Of a stretch of 64,000 nt of DNA, positions 1 through 7,891 are shown one piece after another. Every line of letters begins with the position of its first letter. Within the stretch, counting starts at the first letter, position 1. Source of the stretch: Gemmobacter fulvus (GTDB lineage Bacteria > Pseudomonadota > Alphaproteobacteria > Rhodobacterales > Rhodobacteraceae); the NCBI RefSeq assembly GCF_018798885.1, contig NZ_CP076365.1, positions 62,001 to 126,000 on the forward strand. The letters run 5' to 3'. The notes beneath the pieces are model-generated. The model had not been told where the DNA came from, did not search any database, and was given only the letters and a program-made list of their open reading frames with translations. The translations under genes were made by a program, and so were the position numbers.

Positions 1-558
1 GGCGCAGTATTGCTGTGAAACAAGGCGATCCTGTCTGAACGGCGCAAGGCCCTGACCGCAAGACGGGCAGCGGTCGCGCAATCGGCAGCCATGGCGAAAG
101 CAGGACACGCGGGTTGCCAGAGTCCAACTCTGCCGGAAATAGGGCGCCTCGTCTTCCCGCAGGCAGGTGGGACAGAACTGCAGCCAACAGGACTGCGCCG
201 TCGATGTCCCTGCATCTTGCGGCCGGCTCCGCAGCTGCAAGCGCACGCTCGACAAGGGACTGTGGGCCAGACAAAGTCCGTCAATATCTTCGGGGCAGAT
301 CGACGTATGGTCGAGCAGGATGCGGCGAACTGCCTCCGGAAGATGCCGGTCAAGTTGTGCCGACCATGTCTCGCCGGCCACTCCGAGCACCGCTCCAAAA
401 TAGCGCGGCGGCACACCATTGGCATGTGCAAGCCGATGCAGCCAGCTTGACAAAAGCTCGCCAGGAGCCGGCCTGATGTCCACCGGCCAGCGATGTCCCG
501 CCGCCACTCTATAGCGGCGGGCCGGGGAGACGATGATCCTCGGCGCATTGCTGGTCAT
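1..558 (-). CDS. tniQ: TniQ-family transposition targeting protein (5' part, cut by left window edge)
   Basis: The first 186 codons of a minus-strand gene are open to the window edge. The ATG at 558 overlaps the tniB stop by four bases (ATGA). The N-terminus contains the TniQ-like stretch PGELLSSWLHRLAHANG. Further on there is a probable zinc knuckle: a CPTC pair, then CFRHGC, then a CPSCG motif. TniQ proteins work with the TniA transposase and TniB ATPase in target selection of Tn5053/Tn402- and Tn7-like elements. Gene order tniA-tniB-tniQ and tight coupling support the call. The C-terminus and any resolvase gene lie outside the window. Confidence 0.88.
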   Translation of the reverse strand, partial: MTSNAPRIIVSPARRYRVAAGHRWPVDIRPAPGELLSSWLHRLAHANGVPPRYFGAVLGVAGETWSAQLDRHLPEAVRRILLDHTSICPEDIDGLCLAHSPLSSVRLQLRSRPQDAGTSTAQSCWLQFCPTCLREDEAPYFRQSWTLATRVSCFRHGCRLRDRCPSCGQGLAPFRQDRLVSQQYCA

Positions 559-1436
559 GTCATTGAATGGCGCAAGGCCGAGTTCCGTCGCCGTGACAGC
601 GGCACATAGCCGAGGGCCATGACGGTGCTGGACGTGATCCGTTCCTCACCGCTCTCAATAGCTGCAACCGCCGCCCGGGTGACGATGTCGACCACCTCGC
701 CAATCAGCCCTTCCGACAGATCATGGATCATTCTGGCAAGGGGCAACCGCGAGAGGTTAGAGGCTTGGGCAAGCGGAATGCTCGCCTCGAGACTGTCGAG
801 AAGGGCTGCAAAATCCTCGTCGAAACCCCACCGCGGCACTGGGACCGTATCAAATCGTGATCCCATTTCATCGGTGTCGTGCAGCGCATCGTAGACGGCG
901 ATTTCGCCGACAAGCACGGGCGAGATGTCATGCACCCGTGCGATCCGCCGCAGGAACGAGAAGATTGCCTTCACATCCTGCCTGCGCCCACGCAGCGCAC
1001 TATAGAACTCGTCGAAGATGAGCAGGCGCGGCTTCAGGCTGTCGAGAAGATGATCGACCTGTTCGCTGGCGCGGGACAGGCTGCGCCAGCCGGCAGCCTG
1101 CGGGGCGCGCAGTCCGGACAGAATGCTGGCGTAGAAATGCGACAGGCCTGCCCCCTCCCGGGTCTGGATCACCCAGACCCTTTGCCGGTCGGCACGGCGC
1201 AGATGTTCGACGGCGAAGCGTTCGGCGATCATGGTCTTGCCGTTGTGATAGGGACCAGCAATCAACAAGCCGCGTGGGCGGAGTGATGGCGGACGTTCCA
1301 GCAGCTGCCGCAACGCATCATGTGCCGCAGAGGCACCGGGATGGCCTATCCAGCGTGGCGCCCGAATATGAGCAATGCGGGTGGCAGCATCCGCATCGAG
1401 CAACGCTGAGGTTGATGGTAGGAGATGGTCGGCCAT
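555..1436 (-). CDS. tniB: TniB AAA+ ATPase of a Tn5053/Tn7-like transposon
   Basis: A 293-aa protein with Walker A GPYHNGKT at about residues 61-68 and Walker B LLIFDE at about 138-143, as in TniB/TnsC-type transposition ATPases that deliver the transposase to a target. The start is placed at the ATG at 1436, one base beyond the tniA stop. An in-frame ATG at 1520 would overlap tniA by over 80 bases and adds a stretch without TniB character. The gene overlaps tniQ by four bases, so the three are probably translationally coupled. The role is inferred from family and context. Confidence 0.9.
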   Translation of the reverse strand: MADHLLPSTSALLDADAATRIAHIRAPRWIGHPGASAAHDALRQLLERPPSLRPRGLLIAGPYHNGKTMIAERFAVEHLRRADRQRVWVIQTREGAGLSHFYASILSGLRAPQAAGWRSLSRASEQVDHLLDSLKPRLLIFDEFYSALRGRRQDVKAIFSFLRRIARVHDISPVLVGEIAVYDALHDTDEMGSRFDTVPVPRWGFDEDFAALLDSLEASIPLAQASNLSRLPLARMIHDLSEGLIGEVVDIVTRAAVAAIESGEERITSSTVMALGYVPLSRRRNSALRHSMT

Positions 1437-1437
1437 G

Positions 1438-3099
1438 CTACCAGGTCTCCACAGGAAAGACGCGGCGGGGTCGGTCAGGTTCTGGTCCGGTATGGGTCGC
1501 CTCTGAAACGTGCCCGACATTTTGATACGCCTTCGGCGCGTCTGCGGCGTGTCGGGCCCGGGTCATTTCCCGCAGGTGAGCCTTCGTGGATCTGGCCCCG
1601 GCGACCGTTGCCGCGATTTCCCGGCGCAGAAGCGTCTTTTCCTGCGCCGGTCGTTGTTGGCTCTCTCGCATGCGCGCTCGGTCGGCTTCATGCTGCCAAA
1701 GGGTGATTGGCATGGTCACCCCGTCCCGCCGCTTTACCGGACGCCAGATCCGCGTGTCGGGATCGGCGATGTAGATCCGGCTGATGTCCCGGGGGTCGTA
1801 GCATAGATCCAGAGGTGGCAACCGGTCACGGCGGGCGACGAGAGGCCCAAGCCATTGCTCGAAGTAGTCGATGGCGAACACGCTGACGCCTTGGGGAGAG
1901 ATGCGGCGTGTTGTGCGGGGGAGAAAGTTGAGCAGGACTTGGTCAGGATCATCGATCGGCCGGTCCGTCGGTGGAAGTCGCCGCTCCCATTCGAGGCGAG
2001 GCACGGTCAGCTTGCGCGCGTTCTGGGTCTGGTTGTGATCGATGATTGCCAGGGCAATGCAGCGCTCGAGGGCCGCGAAGGTCAGACTTGCCCGCTTGTC
2101 GGACGAATAATCTCCGCGGTCCGCGATCGACCGACCGGTCTTGCCGGGAAGGGAGCGAAGCACCGTGTTCACCTTGCCCAGGAGCCGTTCGACAACGCCA
2201 CCCCGGTGAACCGTTCCCTTGTTCCGGGTGCGGACGCTGATGCCGAAATCGGCACATCCCGTCGTGAAGGTGCTGCTCTGGAACTCCTTAGCGGAGTCCA
2301 CGACGATCTGCTTGGGCCGGCCATGCATCGCCCATGGATGGGCAATCCCGCGTTCTGCCAGCCAGTCATCCTTGCGGCACATCGCGTGCGCAAGGCACAA
2401 TGCCACCGAGAGTCGGGAAGGGCGCTCGAGGGTGAGGCAAAAGCCGATGATTGCACTGGTCGCCACATCGGCGGCGATGGTCAGATAGGGTCTACCCACG
2501 AAAACGCCGTGGTCGTCGATCACCTCGACGAACTGGATATCGGCCGGCGTGTGATCGATCTGGACGACGTCAAGGGAGTGGCTGGCGCGGATATATCCCG
2601 GACGCGGCTTCAGGCGGTGCAAGTGTTTGCCACCGGAAAGCCGCCGCCGCGCGATCTCCTCGGGGGAGAACAGTTTGGCAATCCGTCTGGCAACCGTGAC
2701 ATAGGCCGGGGGCTTTAGCCCTTCGTCGGCACAGCGCGCGCGGATTTCGTCGACGATCGGGGCGAGATCAGGTTGCTCCGGCTGCAGCCACATCTCCCGC
2801 AACGTCTCGGAAATGATGGCTTCAACGCCGATCGATATCCTCGCACGCCGCGCACCGTTTGTTCGCGGCAGAACCGACGACACACGTCGCTCCCCACGAT
2901 ACCGGGCGAGGTGATTGTAGACCTGACGGGTCGACAGGCGCAGTTCCACCGCTGCCCGGCTGACAGCCTCCCGCATTGGCAAGTCCCCGTCCAGAACGCG
3001 GTCCAACTCGCGGGCAATCCGAACCGCCTTCGACCAAGCTTCCTCTGAAGCGCGGGAAGCTGCCCGTTCCAAGGGCCGATCTTTGCTGAGCGTTGTCAT
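1438..3099 (-). CDS. tniA: TniA transposase, Mu/retroviral-integrase-type DDE
   Basis: A 553-aa transposase. The N-terminal third holds a helix-turn-helix region near residues 45-65 for end recognition. The integrase core follows, with likely catalytic residues D182 (in VVQIDHTP), D268 (in IVVDSAKEF) and E304 (in GVVERLLG); 35 residues separate the last two, giving the D-35-E spacing. The C-terminal Mu-transposase beta-barrel region is present, so the length looks complete. It leads the tniABQ operon and reads away from a candidate transposon end at about 3235. All core residues are intact, so the enzyme may be active. Confidence 0.92.
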   Translation of the reverse strand: MTTLSKDRPLERAASRASEEAWSKAVRIARELDRVLDGDLPMREAVSRAAVELRLSTRQVYNHLARYRGERRVSSVLPRTNGARRARISIGVEAIISETLREMWLQPEQPDLAPIVDEIRARCADEGLKPPAYVTVARRIAKLFSPEEIARRRLSGGKHLHRLKPRPGYIRASHSLDVVQIDHTPADIQFVEVIDDHGVFVGRPYLTIAADVATSAIIGFCLTLERPSRLSVALCLAHAMCRKDDWLAERGIAHPWAMHGRPKQIVVDSAKEFQSSTFTTGCADFGISVRTRNKGTVHRGGVVERLLGKVNTVLRSLPGKTGRSIADRGDYSSDKRASLTFAALERCIALAIIDHNQTQNARKLTVPRLEWERRLPPTDRPIDDPDQVLLNFLPRTTRRISPQGVSVFAIDYFEQWLGPLVARRDRLPPLDLCYDPRDISRIYIADPDTRIWRPVKRRDGVTMPITLWQHEADRARMRESQQRPAQEKTLLRREIAATVAGARSTKAHLREMTRARHAADAPKAYQNVGHVSEATHTGPEPDRPRRVFPVETW

Positions 3100-3119
3100 T
3101 CCGCCGTGCCCTTCGAACC

Positions 3120-3235
3120 CTATTGAAGCCCTAAATGAAATTGAAATTGCAAAGCAAAAACCCTCGCCGCTTCCAGAGCTACCTTGTGGAAATCATGTGA
3201 AAACCACGCAGTGAAATCGTGAAGGAAAAGCGACA
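3120..3235. mobile_element. Candidate outer end of the Tni transposon with repeated TniA-binding-like motifs
   Basis: Read on the minus strand from 3235, the sequence begins TGTCGCTTTTCC, resembling the TGTC...TTTTC termini of Tn402/Tn5053-type elements. Inside it, upstream of tniA, are several related TGAAA/GGAAA-containing blocks (about 3138-3150, 3186-3202, 3211-3230), as expected for multiple transposase sites at such an end. The opposite end is outside the window, so neither the inverted repeat nor a 5-bp target duplication can be tested. The exact boundary is an inference. Confidence 0.45.
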
Positions 3236-3544
3236 CCGGCTTTTCGGGCCGACCGAGGCGGGCAGGGATCTTGCTCCCAGAGGCGCGACCAGATCTGCCC
3301 AATGGCTGCCAGAGGTAAAATGACCCCTTTGCCCCGCCACATGGCCCCGTAGCCTCCATCAAGCTGGGGCAGGCGCAGGTGGCCCAAAGTTGCCGGTTGG
3401 CATCCAGGAATACGACGACAGACACGTGCCGGGTGGTCCGCAACGGCGGCGGCTGAGCGGGGGCGCCCCTGCACGATCGGAAAGGCCTGCCACATCGGTG
3501 GCAGGGCCTTTTTCCGTTTGATGCCGCGCCGCAGCGCGACGGCC
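3236..3544. other. Intergenic stretch between transposon end and aminotransferase gene
   Basis: About 310 bases with no recognisable gene. An open minus-strand frame of about 100 codons (3193-3495) crosses the proposed transposon end; it has no clear ribosome site and no recognised motif, so it is left uncalled. The right end carries the hairpin listed separately. Confidence 0.5.
3483..3513. terminator. Hairpin terminator, probably for the minus-strand kinase/phospho-lyase operon
   Basis: GGCCTGCCAC and GTGGCAGGGCC pair around an ATCG loop with one bulged base. The plus-strand side is followed by TTTTT and the minus-strand side by a short T run, so it could act in both directions. It sits about 30 bases beyond the stop of the minus-strand aminotransferase-like gene. 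Confidence 0.6.
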
Positions 3545-4882
3545 TTAAGGTCTTGCGGTGCCGATCCTGATCAGCACCCGGTCAACAGCTGCAAGGAACA
3601 GGTCGACGTGTTCGGCCTGGCAGATCAGCGGCGGGCGCACTTTCAGCGCATCCTCGTTGGCGCCGGTGGTGCTGACCAGCACGCCGTCGTCACGCAGCGC
3701 ATTCACGACATCCTGAGCCATGGCGCGGCGGGCTGCCGGGGCCATGCTCTCGGTGCCCATGTCCACGCCGAAGAAGAGACCGGCGTTGCGGATGGCCCGG
3801 ATCCCGGGCCGCTGCTTGGCCAGCCGTTCCAGACCGGCCCGCAGGCGCAGGCCCATGGCAAATGCGTTCTGTGGGATCTGGTCACGCTGCAGGATCGTCA
3901 GCACGGCATCGGCGGTGGCGATCCCGATCGTATTGCCGGCAAAAGTGTTCGAATAGCGCGCCGTGGTGCCGAAGCGGTCCATCGCTGCGTGCCGACCGAC
4001 AACAGCGCCAATGGGAAAGCCGTTGCCCATCGGCTTGCCCAGTGTCACCAGGTCGGGTACCACGCCGTGCCGTTCAAAGCCCCACATATGAGCACCGGTG
4101 CGCCCGAAGCCCGGCTGCACCTCGTCCGAGATCACGAGCCCGCCTGCTGCGCGCACTGCGTCGACGCCGCCTGCGATGAAGCCCGGGGGATCGACCCAGA
4201 CACCGTCGCTGGAGAAGATGCTGTCGAACAGCAGGGCTGCAACGCCAATGCCGCGGCGGTTCAGATCGGTGATGGCCGCACGCACCTGCGCCTGGAAATA
4301 GTCCGCCGCCTGGGCGTCGGGAATACCCGCCGGGCCGGGCAAGGTGACCATGCGCACGTTGGGGCTCAGCATGACCGCGTCGCCAAGGTTCGGCGACACG
4401 GCCGCAACGGCGGCACTGGTGCCGTGATAGGCGTAGTTCGACACGATCACGCCCTCGTTGCCGGTGACAAGGCGGGCGATGCGCAGGGCAAGGTCATTGG
4501 ATTCACTGCCGGTGCAGGTGAAGACCACACGGTCCAGTTCGGGTGGAAAGGTTGCCACCAGCCGCTCGGCATAGTCGACAAGCCTTGGTTCCAGATACCG
4601 GGTGTTCGCGCTGATCCGTCCGGCTTGTTCGGCCATGGCGGCGTTCACTTCCGGGTGGCAGTGACCCAACGATGGGACGTTGTTGTAGAAGTCCAGATAG
4701 GCGCGCCCGTCCGGATCATAGAGCCACATGCCCTCGCCCCGGAGGAAATGCACCGGGCGGCGATAGTGCAGCCGGTAGGAGGCGCCAAGGACCCCGTCAC
4801 GGCGGGCGATCAGCGCCGCTTCGCGCTGGGGAAGTTGGGCTTCGCCTGGGCGGTAGCGGTTGGGCATAAGGTCGGTGGACAT
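3545..4882 (-). CDS. Class III aminotransferase-fold PLP enzyme, phospho-lyase type (ETNPPL/PHYKPL-like)
   Basis: A 445-aa fold-type I PLP enzyme. Expected residues are visible: the [10 protein letters not shown] cofactor-binding loop near 125-134, D253-E254-V-Q256 for the pyridine ring, and the Schiff-base lysine K283 in [21 protein letters not shown] and the [14 protein letters not shown] segment resemble the phosphoethanolamine / 5-phosphohydroxylysine phospho-lyase branch rather than ordinary transaminases. The gene next to it encodes a kinase related to hydroxylysine kinase, so the pair probably phosphorylates an amino alcohol and then eliminates phosphate and ammonia. Start chosen at 4882 with AAGG eight bases upstream; upstream in-frame ATGs (4888, 4954) are less well placed. 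A plain omega-aminotransferase remains possible. Confidence 0.78.
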   Translation of the reverse strand: MSTDLMPNRYRPGEAQLPQREAALIARRDGVLGASYRLHYRRPVHFLRGEGMWLYDPDGRAYLDFYNNVPSLGHCHPEVNAAMAEQAGRISANTRYLEPRLVDYAERLVATFPPELDRVVFTCTGSESNDLALRIARLVTGNEGVIVSNYAYHGTSAAVAAVSPNLGDAVMLSPNVRMVTLPGPAGIPDAQAADYFQAQVRAAITDLNRRGIGVAALLFDSIFSSDGVWVDPPGFIAGGVDAVRAAGGLVISDEVQPGFGRTGAHMWGFERHGVVPDLVTLGKPMGNGFPIGAVVGRHAAMDRFGTTARYSNTFAGNTIGIATADAVLTILQRDQIPQNAFAMGLRLRAGLERLAKQRPGIRAIRNAGLFFGVDMGTESMAPAARRAMAQDVVNALRDDGVLVSTTGANEDALKVRPPLICQAEHVDLFLAAVDRVLIRIGTARP

Positions 4883-4919
4883 GTGCATGCGCCTTTGAAG
4901 GGGTGGCTTGATTGGTCCG

Positions 4920-6050
4920 TCAGGGACGGTGGGAGATTGCGGCCTCGACGGCAATTGCGCCTGACCGTTGGTCCAGGTCGGTCAGGATGCCGAGGCCGCG
5001 TTCAGCCCGTGCAACGTTCTTCTTGATATATTGCGCCTCGGCCGGGAACAGGTGCGCGCGCCAGTGGTTTATCAGGATCAGCGCGCTTTGCCGGGCCTTC
5101 ATCAGGCCGACGAGCAGGCTTGTTTCGACCCCTGAAAGCGGGATGACCGAGGCATAGCCGGCAATCAGGTCGCCGGCCCCGCCTAGGGGCAGGGCTGGAT
5201 CGGTGACGACATGACCAGCCGCGATGGCAAGGTCCTGAATCCGGGGGCTGTGGCACCCATCGCCAAAGTCGATGAAGCCAAGGCCCTGATCCGTGACCAT
5301 CATGTTGAACGGGCTGGGGTCGTTGTGGGTCACTTGCCAGCACAGATGGCCAAGCCGGGGTTCGATGGTTTCCACGTAGTCGCGCATCGAATGGCTGACC
5401 TGCACTGCAGTCGGCCCCGGCGGCAGGTGGCCGACGAATTCCATAAGCCGTGGCCAGCATCCGATGTGCCACAGAAGCGGGCGGTCGGTGGCTGGTAGGT
5501 GCAGCGGCGCAAGGGCCAGATCGAGCCGGGCCAAGGCCGTGCCCGTCCGGAACAGGAGATCGGGCGTTGGGTCCGCCTGATTCAGCGCAGTTCCGTTCAG
5601 CCGGGTCTGCAAATAGCCGCAGATGCCTTCATCCACGAACATCAGGTCACCGCTGAGGGTCGGAAGCACGTCAGGGGCAACAAAGCCCGCTGCCCCGCGA
5701 ACCCCGACGATGGCCTGTGCCTGAAAGGCAAAGCTGTCCAGCGCCTCGGGTCTGGTCGACGTCTTCAGGATCAACCGGCGGCCATCCACCAAATCGACTG
5801 CCACGGTACGCTCCACCTCGGAGGACAGGGTGGCCAGCGATCCGTTCAGGCCATAGTAGCGCTGCAACAGCGCTGCCGAGCGGTCCGCTTCCGACGCATC
5901 CGCCTGAACGGCGAGGGCTGCGGCGGCCGCACGGAAGCAGGTTTCGGTGGCGGGATCATGGCGCGCATCCAATTCGAAGTATCCTTGCCGGACCGGGACC
6001 GGTCGCCTTGCCGTTTCAAAGATTGCAGCGCCCCGGTGCCGGAGCGCCAC
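4920..6050 (-). CDS. APH-fold kinase, hydroxylysine/amino-alcohol kinase-like
   Basis: About 376 aa when started at the GTG at 6050. That start lies 16 bases after the stop of the HAD gene; the frame is open further upstream but would overlap that gene heavily. The protein shows the phosphotransferase signature: an ATP-binding lysine in RLILKTS, the catalytic loop HNDPSPFN (about H242-N249) and the metal-binding IDFGD (about D261). The sequence after IDFGD, with ...LAIAAGHVV, resembles human hydroxylysine kinase more than antibiotic phosphotransferases. Its partner downstream is a phospho-lyase-type PLP enzyme. The substrate (hydroxylysine, ethanolamine or another amino alcohol) cannot be read from sequence. 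The start codon is uncertain. Confidence 0.72.
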   Translation of the reverse strand: MALRHRGAAIFETARRPVPVRQGYFELDARHDPATETCFRAAAAALAVQADASEADRSAALLQRYYGLNGSLATLSSEVERTVAVDLVDGRRLILKTSTRPEALDSFAFQAQAIVGVRGAAGFVAPDVLPTLSGDLMFVDEGICGYLQTRLNGTALNQADPTPDLLFRTGTALARLDLALAPLHLPATDRPLLWHIGCWPRLMEFVGHLPPGPTAVQVSHSMRDYVETIEPRLGHLCWQVTHNDPSPFNMMVTDQGLGFIDFGDGCHSPRIQDLAIAAGHVVTDPALPLGGAGDLIAGYASVIPLSGVETSLLVGLMKARQSALILINHWRAHLFPAEAQYIKKNVARAERGLGILTDLDQRSGAIAVEAAISHRP

Positions 6051-6066
6051 CAGTTCAAGCGCTGGA

Positions 6067-6735
6067 TCAGAGGCCGAACACGCCGGGCAGGTGCGAGACG
6101 TCGGGGATTTCGGTGTATTCGTAGAAAGGGTTGGCCGGTTCGTGGCCACGGTTGACCCATACCTTGCTTTTGATGCCGAGATCATAGGCCGACATCAGGT
6201 CGTGGCGGAAGGACGAGGACACATGGGTGATGTCCTCGGGCCCGCAGCCCAGCGTGTCGAACATATATTCGAACGCCTTGAAATGCGGCTTGTAGGCGCC
6301 TGCCTCTTCGGCGGTCAGAACGGCATGGAACGGCGCGCCGAGCTTGGCGATGTTCGACGGAATCTGCACCTTCATCGAGTTGGTGATGGTGACCAGCGGA
6401 ATCTCCTTGGCCAACTTCGCCAGCCCCGCCGGGACATCTGCATGCGGGCCCCAGGTCGGAATGCGGTTGTAGATCATCAGCGCGTCTTCTGCCCGGAAGG
6501 CCAGGCCATTGCGGCGGCAGGCACGTTCCAGCGCGTTGTGGACGACGTCGGCATAGGGCTTCCAGTCCTGCATCACCTCGTCAAAGCGGTAGCCCTGGAA
6601 GTTGCGGATGAACTCATTCATGCGCGCTGCGTCCAGCAGGTTGCCGTAGAGATCGCGGGCGGCCTCCGCCATCTGGAAGTTGATCAAAGTGCCGTGGGTG
6701 TCGAACGTCACGTATTTTGGGCGAAAGCGTTCCAT
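6067..6735 (-). CDS. HAD-superfamily hydrolase, haloacid dehalogenase type II-like
   Basis: A 222-aa protein with HAD motif I TFDTHGTL (nucleophile about D12), motif II in TITNS, the motif III lysine in AYKPHFKAF, and a C-terminal HVSSSFRHDL segment typical of the L-2-haloacid dehalogenase branch. The ATG at 6735 has GGAA eight bases upstream. It is the first gene of a three-gene minus-strand set with the kinase and phospho-lyase. In this context it may be a phosphatase or dehalogenase acting on a pathway intermediate; the substrate is not known. Confidence 0.75.
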   Translation of the reverse strand: MERFRPKYVTFDTHGTLINFQMAEAARDLYGNLLDAARMNEFIRNFQGYRFDEVMQDWKPYADVVHNALERACRRNGLAFRAEDALMIYNRIPTWGPHADVPAGLAKLAKEIPLVTITNSMKVQIPSNIAKLGAPFHAVLTAEEAGAYKPHFKAFEYMFDTLGCGPEDITHVSSSFRHDLMSAYDLGIKSKVWVNRGHEPANPFYEYTEIPDVSHLPGVFGL

Positions 6736-7088
6736 GTCCTTGGTTCCTGTCAGATTTGCCTGTTGGCCAAGCTTAGGCGCAGGCCTCTGGCAGAATCTGC
6801 CGCAATACCCGGACATGCAGTACATACCCCTCCAGTCGACCGCCAAACCGGCACGGGCTTTTGCAGCGCTGTCCGGGCAAACAGTGCTCGCCCCAACCGA
6901 AGAGAAGCCGGAACCGCGACAGGCCCTCAATCGGATGGCGCTGTTGCAGCTTTGCGACCTGTTTTGGGGTCAGCGGGCGCGGCCTGATCCGGCGAAGGGG
7001 GGTGAAAGCCTGACGGTTGCCTGCAACTCACGGGTCGCACGCGTCACCTGGTGCCGCGTGCGGCTCTGACCTGGCGCCGGGCCTGGAC
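6736..7088. other. Non-coding stretch upstream of the HAD gene
   Basis: About 350 bases with only short unconvincing frames. It should hold the promoter of the minus-strand HAD/kinase/phospho-lyase operon; no clear -35/-10 pair was identified by eye. Its right side runs into a transposase remnant. Confidence 0.4.
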
Positions 7089-7216
7089 CGAGGTCACGCC
7101 GTCCGAGAATGGGGTGCGGCCCGCTACGACAGATGTGCAAAGATCTTCCTCTCTGCCGTCGCACTCGCCGCAACCGTCATGTTCTGGCTTTGACGATCAA
7201 TGGGTCTGGAGTCTAA
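7089..7216 (+). pseudogene. 3' remnant of an IS5-family (IS427-like) transposase with its right terminus
   Basis: In one plus-strand frame the sequence ends in RYDRCAKIFLSAV then ALAATVMFWL and a TGA at 7192-7194, the very conserved C-terminus of IS5/IS427-group transposases. Twenty-odd bases later GGGTCTGGAGTCTAA (7202-7216) looks like the terminal repeat and a TNA-type target. Upstream the similarity fades within some 25 codons and no left end is seen, so only the 3' tail survives. It marks an old insertion beside the mobilisation module. Confidence 0.7.
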
Positions 7217-7687
7217 TTCACATCTGTTTAATCTGAACGCACATTGCGGGTATCGGAAACCGGATCACGCAAATCTTATTGTGCAAGGTGTGCCTCTTTA
7301 ATTTTTTGTCTGATTGCTGAATGCGTATGTCTTTTATCTGATCACATAAGGCGTGTCTCGCCAAGCACAATCCTGAACACACATCCCTGATGCCATAAAA
7401 CGCATCTCACACATCCTTTCTCCGGACACTGAACGCTGAACGCGAGGCTCCGCACGTTAAACAAACAAGGCTTTAAGTCCATATTCACAAGGAAAATCCA
7501 CCTCTGATCACGTGGCTCGGGGTGCGCCGTCCCTGGTTAACCTTGTGTATTGCGCGATCAGCGAAACGCATTCAGTGGCGGGGGATTTACGCAAGACGGT
7601 GCAATCTGAAAGGGAATAAACCTCGCAGAGATTGTGCTTGAAAGGGAGGTGTAGGAAGGGGTAAGGAAGAGTGGCAGGAAATGCGAT
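7217..7687. other. AT-richer leader of the relaxase gene, candidate oriT region
   Basis: About 470 bases, clearly lower in GC than the surroundings, just upstream of a relaxase gene. It has direct repeats: CACACATCC at 7378-7386 and 7408-7416, and two tandem CTGAACG heptamers at 7429-7442. Origins of transfer usually lie next to the relaxase and are AT-rich with such repeats, so this is the best oriT candidate in the window. No nic site could be assigned by eye. Confidence 0.4.
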
Positions 7688-7891
7688 ATGTCTACAAATA
7701 ATCGGTGGCGGAAGTTGGTGGTAAAATCAGAGCCTCGCAAAGCGCGACTGAAGTCGCAGCCCAATGTCTTGGCGGGAGTTGGCAATGGAATTGCTGACCC
7801 TGCAGCGCAGCAAGGCGCCGGATGCCGTCGGCAAGCTGTGGCGCTGTTCCGCAAGGTTGCGGAACCTCAGGAGGGCGCGCGCCATGGTTAA
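7688..7891 (+). CDS. Small basic protein preceding the relaxase (unrecognised)
   Basis: A 67-aa frame with a good ribosome site (AGGAA seven bases before the ATG at 7688). Its stop lies eight bases inside the relaxase gene, so the two could be translationally coupled. The N-terminal third is rich in Lys and Arg (MSTNNRWRKLVVKSEPRK), which would suit a DNA-binding mobilisation accessory protein. The protein matches no family I recognise. It might instead be a leader frame that only helps relaxase translation. Confidence 0.4.
   Translation: MSTNNRWRKLVVKSEPRKARLKSQPNVLAGVGNGIADPAAQQGAGCRRQAVALFRKVAEPQEGARHG

Noticed and set aside
1438-1520. Earlier tniB start at 1520
   Set aside because: It would overlap tniA by 83 bases and adds residues unlike TniB; the ATG at 1436 is one base beyond the tniA stop.
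3193-3495. A 100-codon minus-strand gene beyond the transposon end
   Set aside because: No ribosome site, no recognised motif, and it crosses the proposed transposon boundary.
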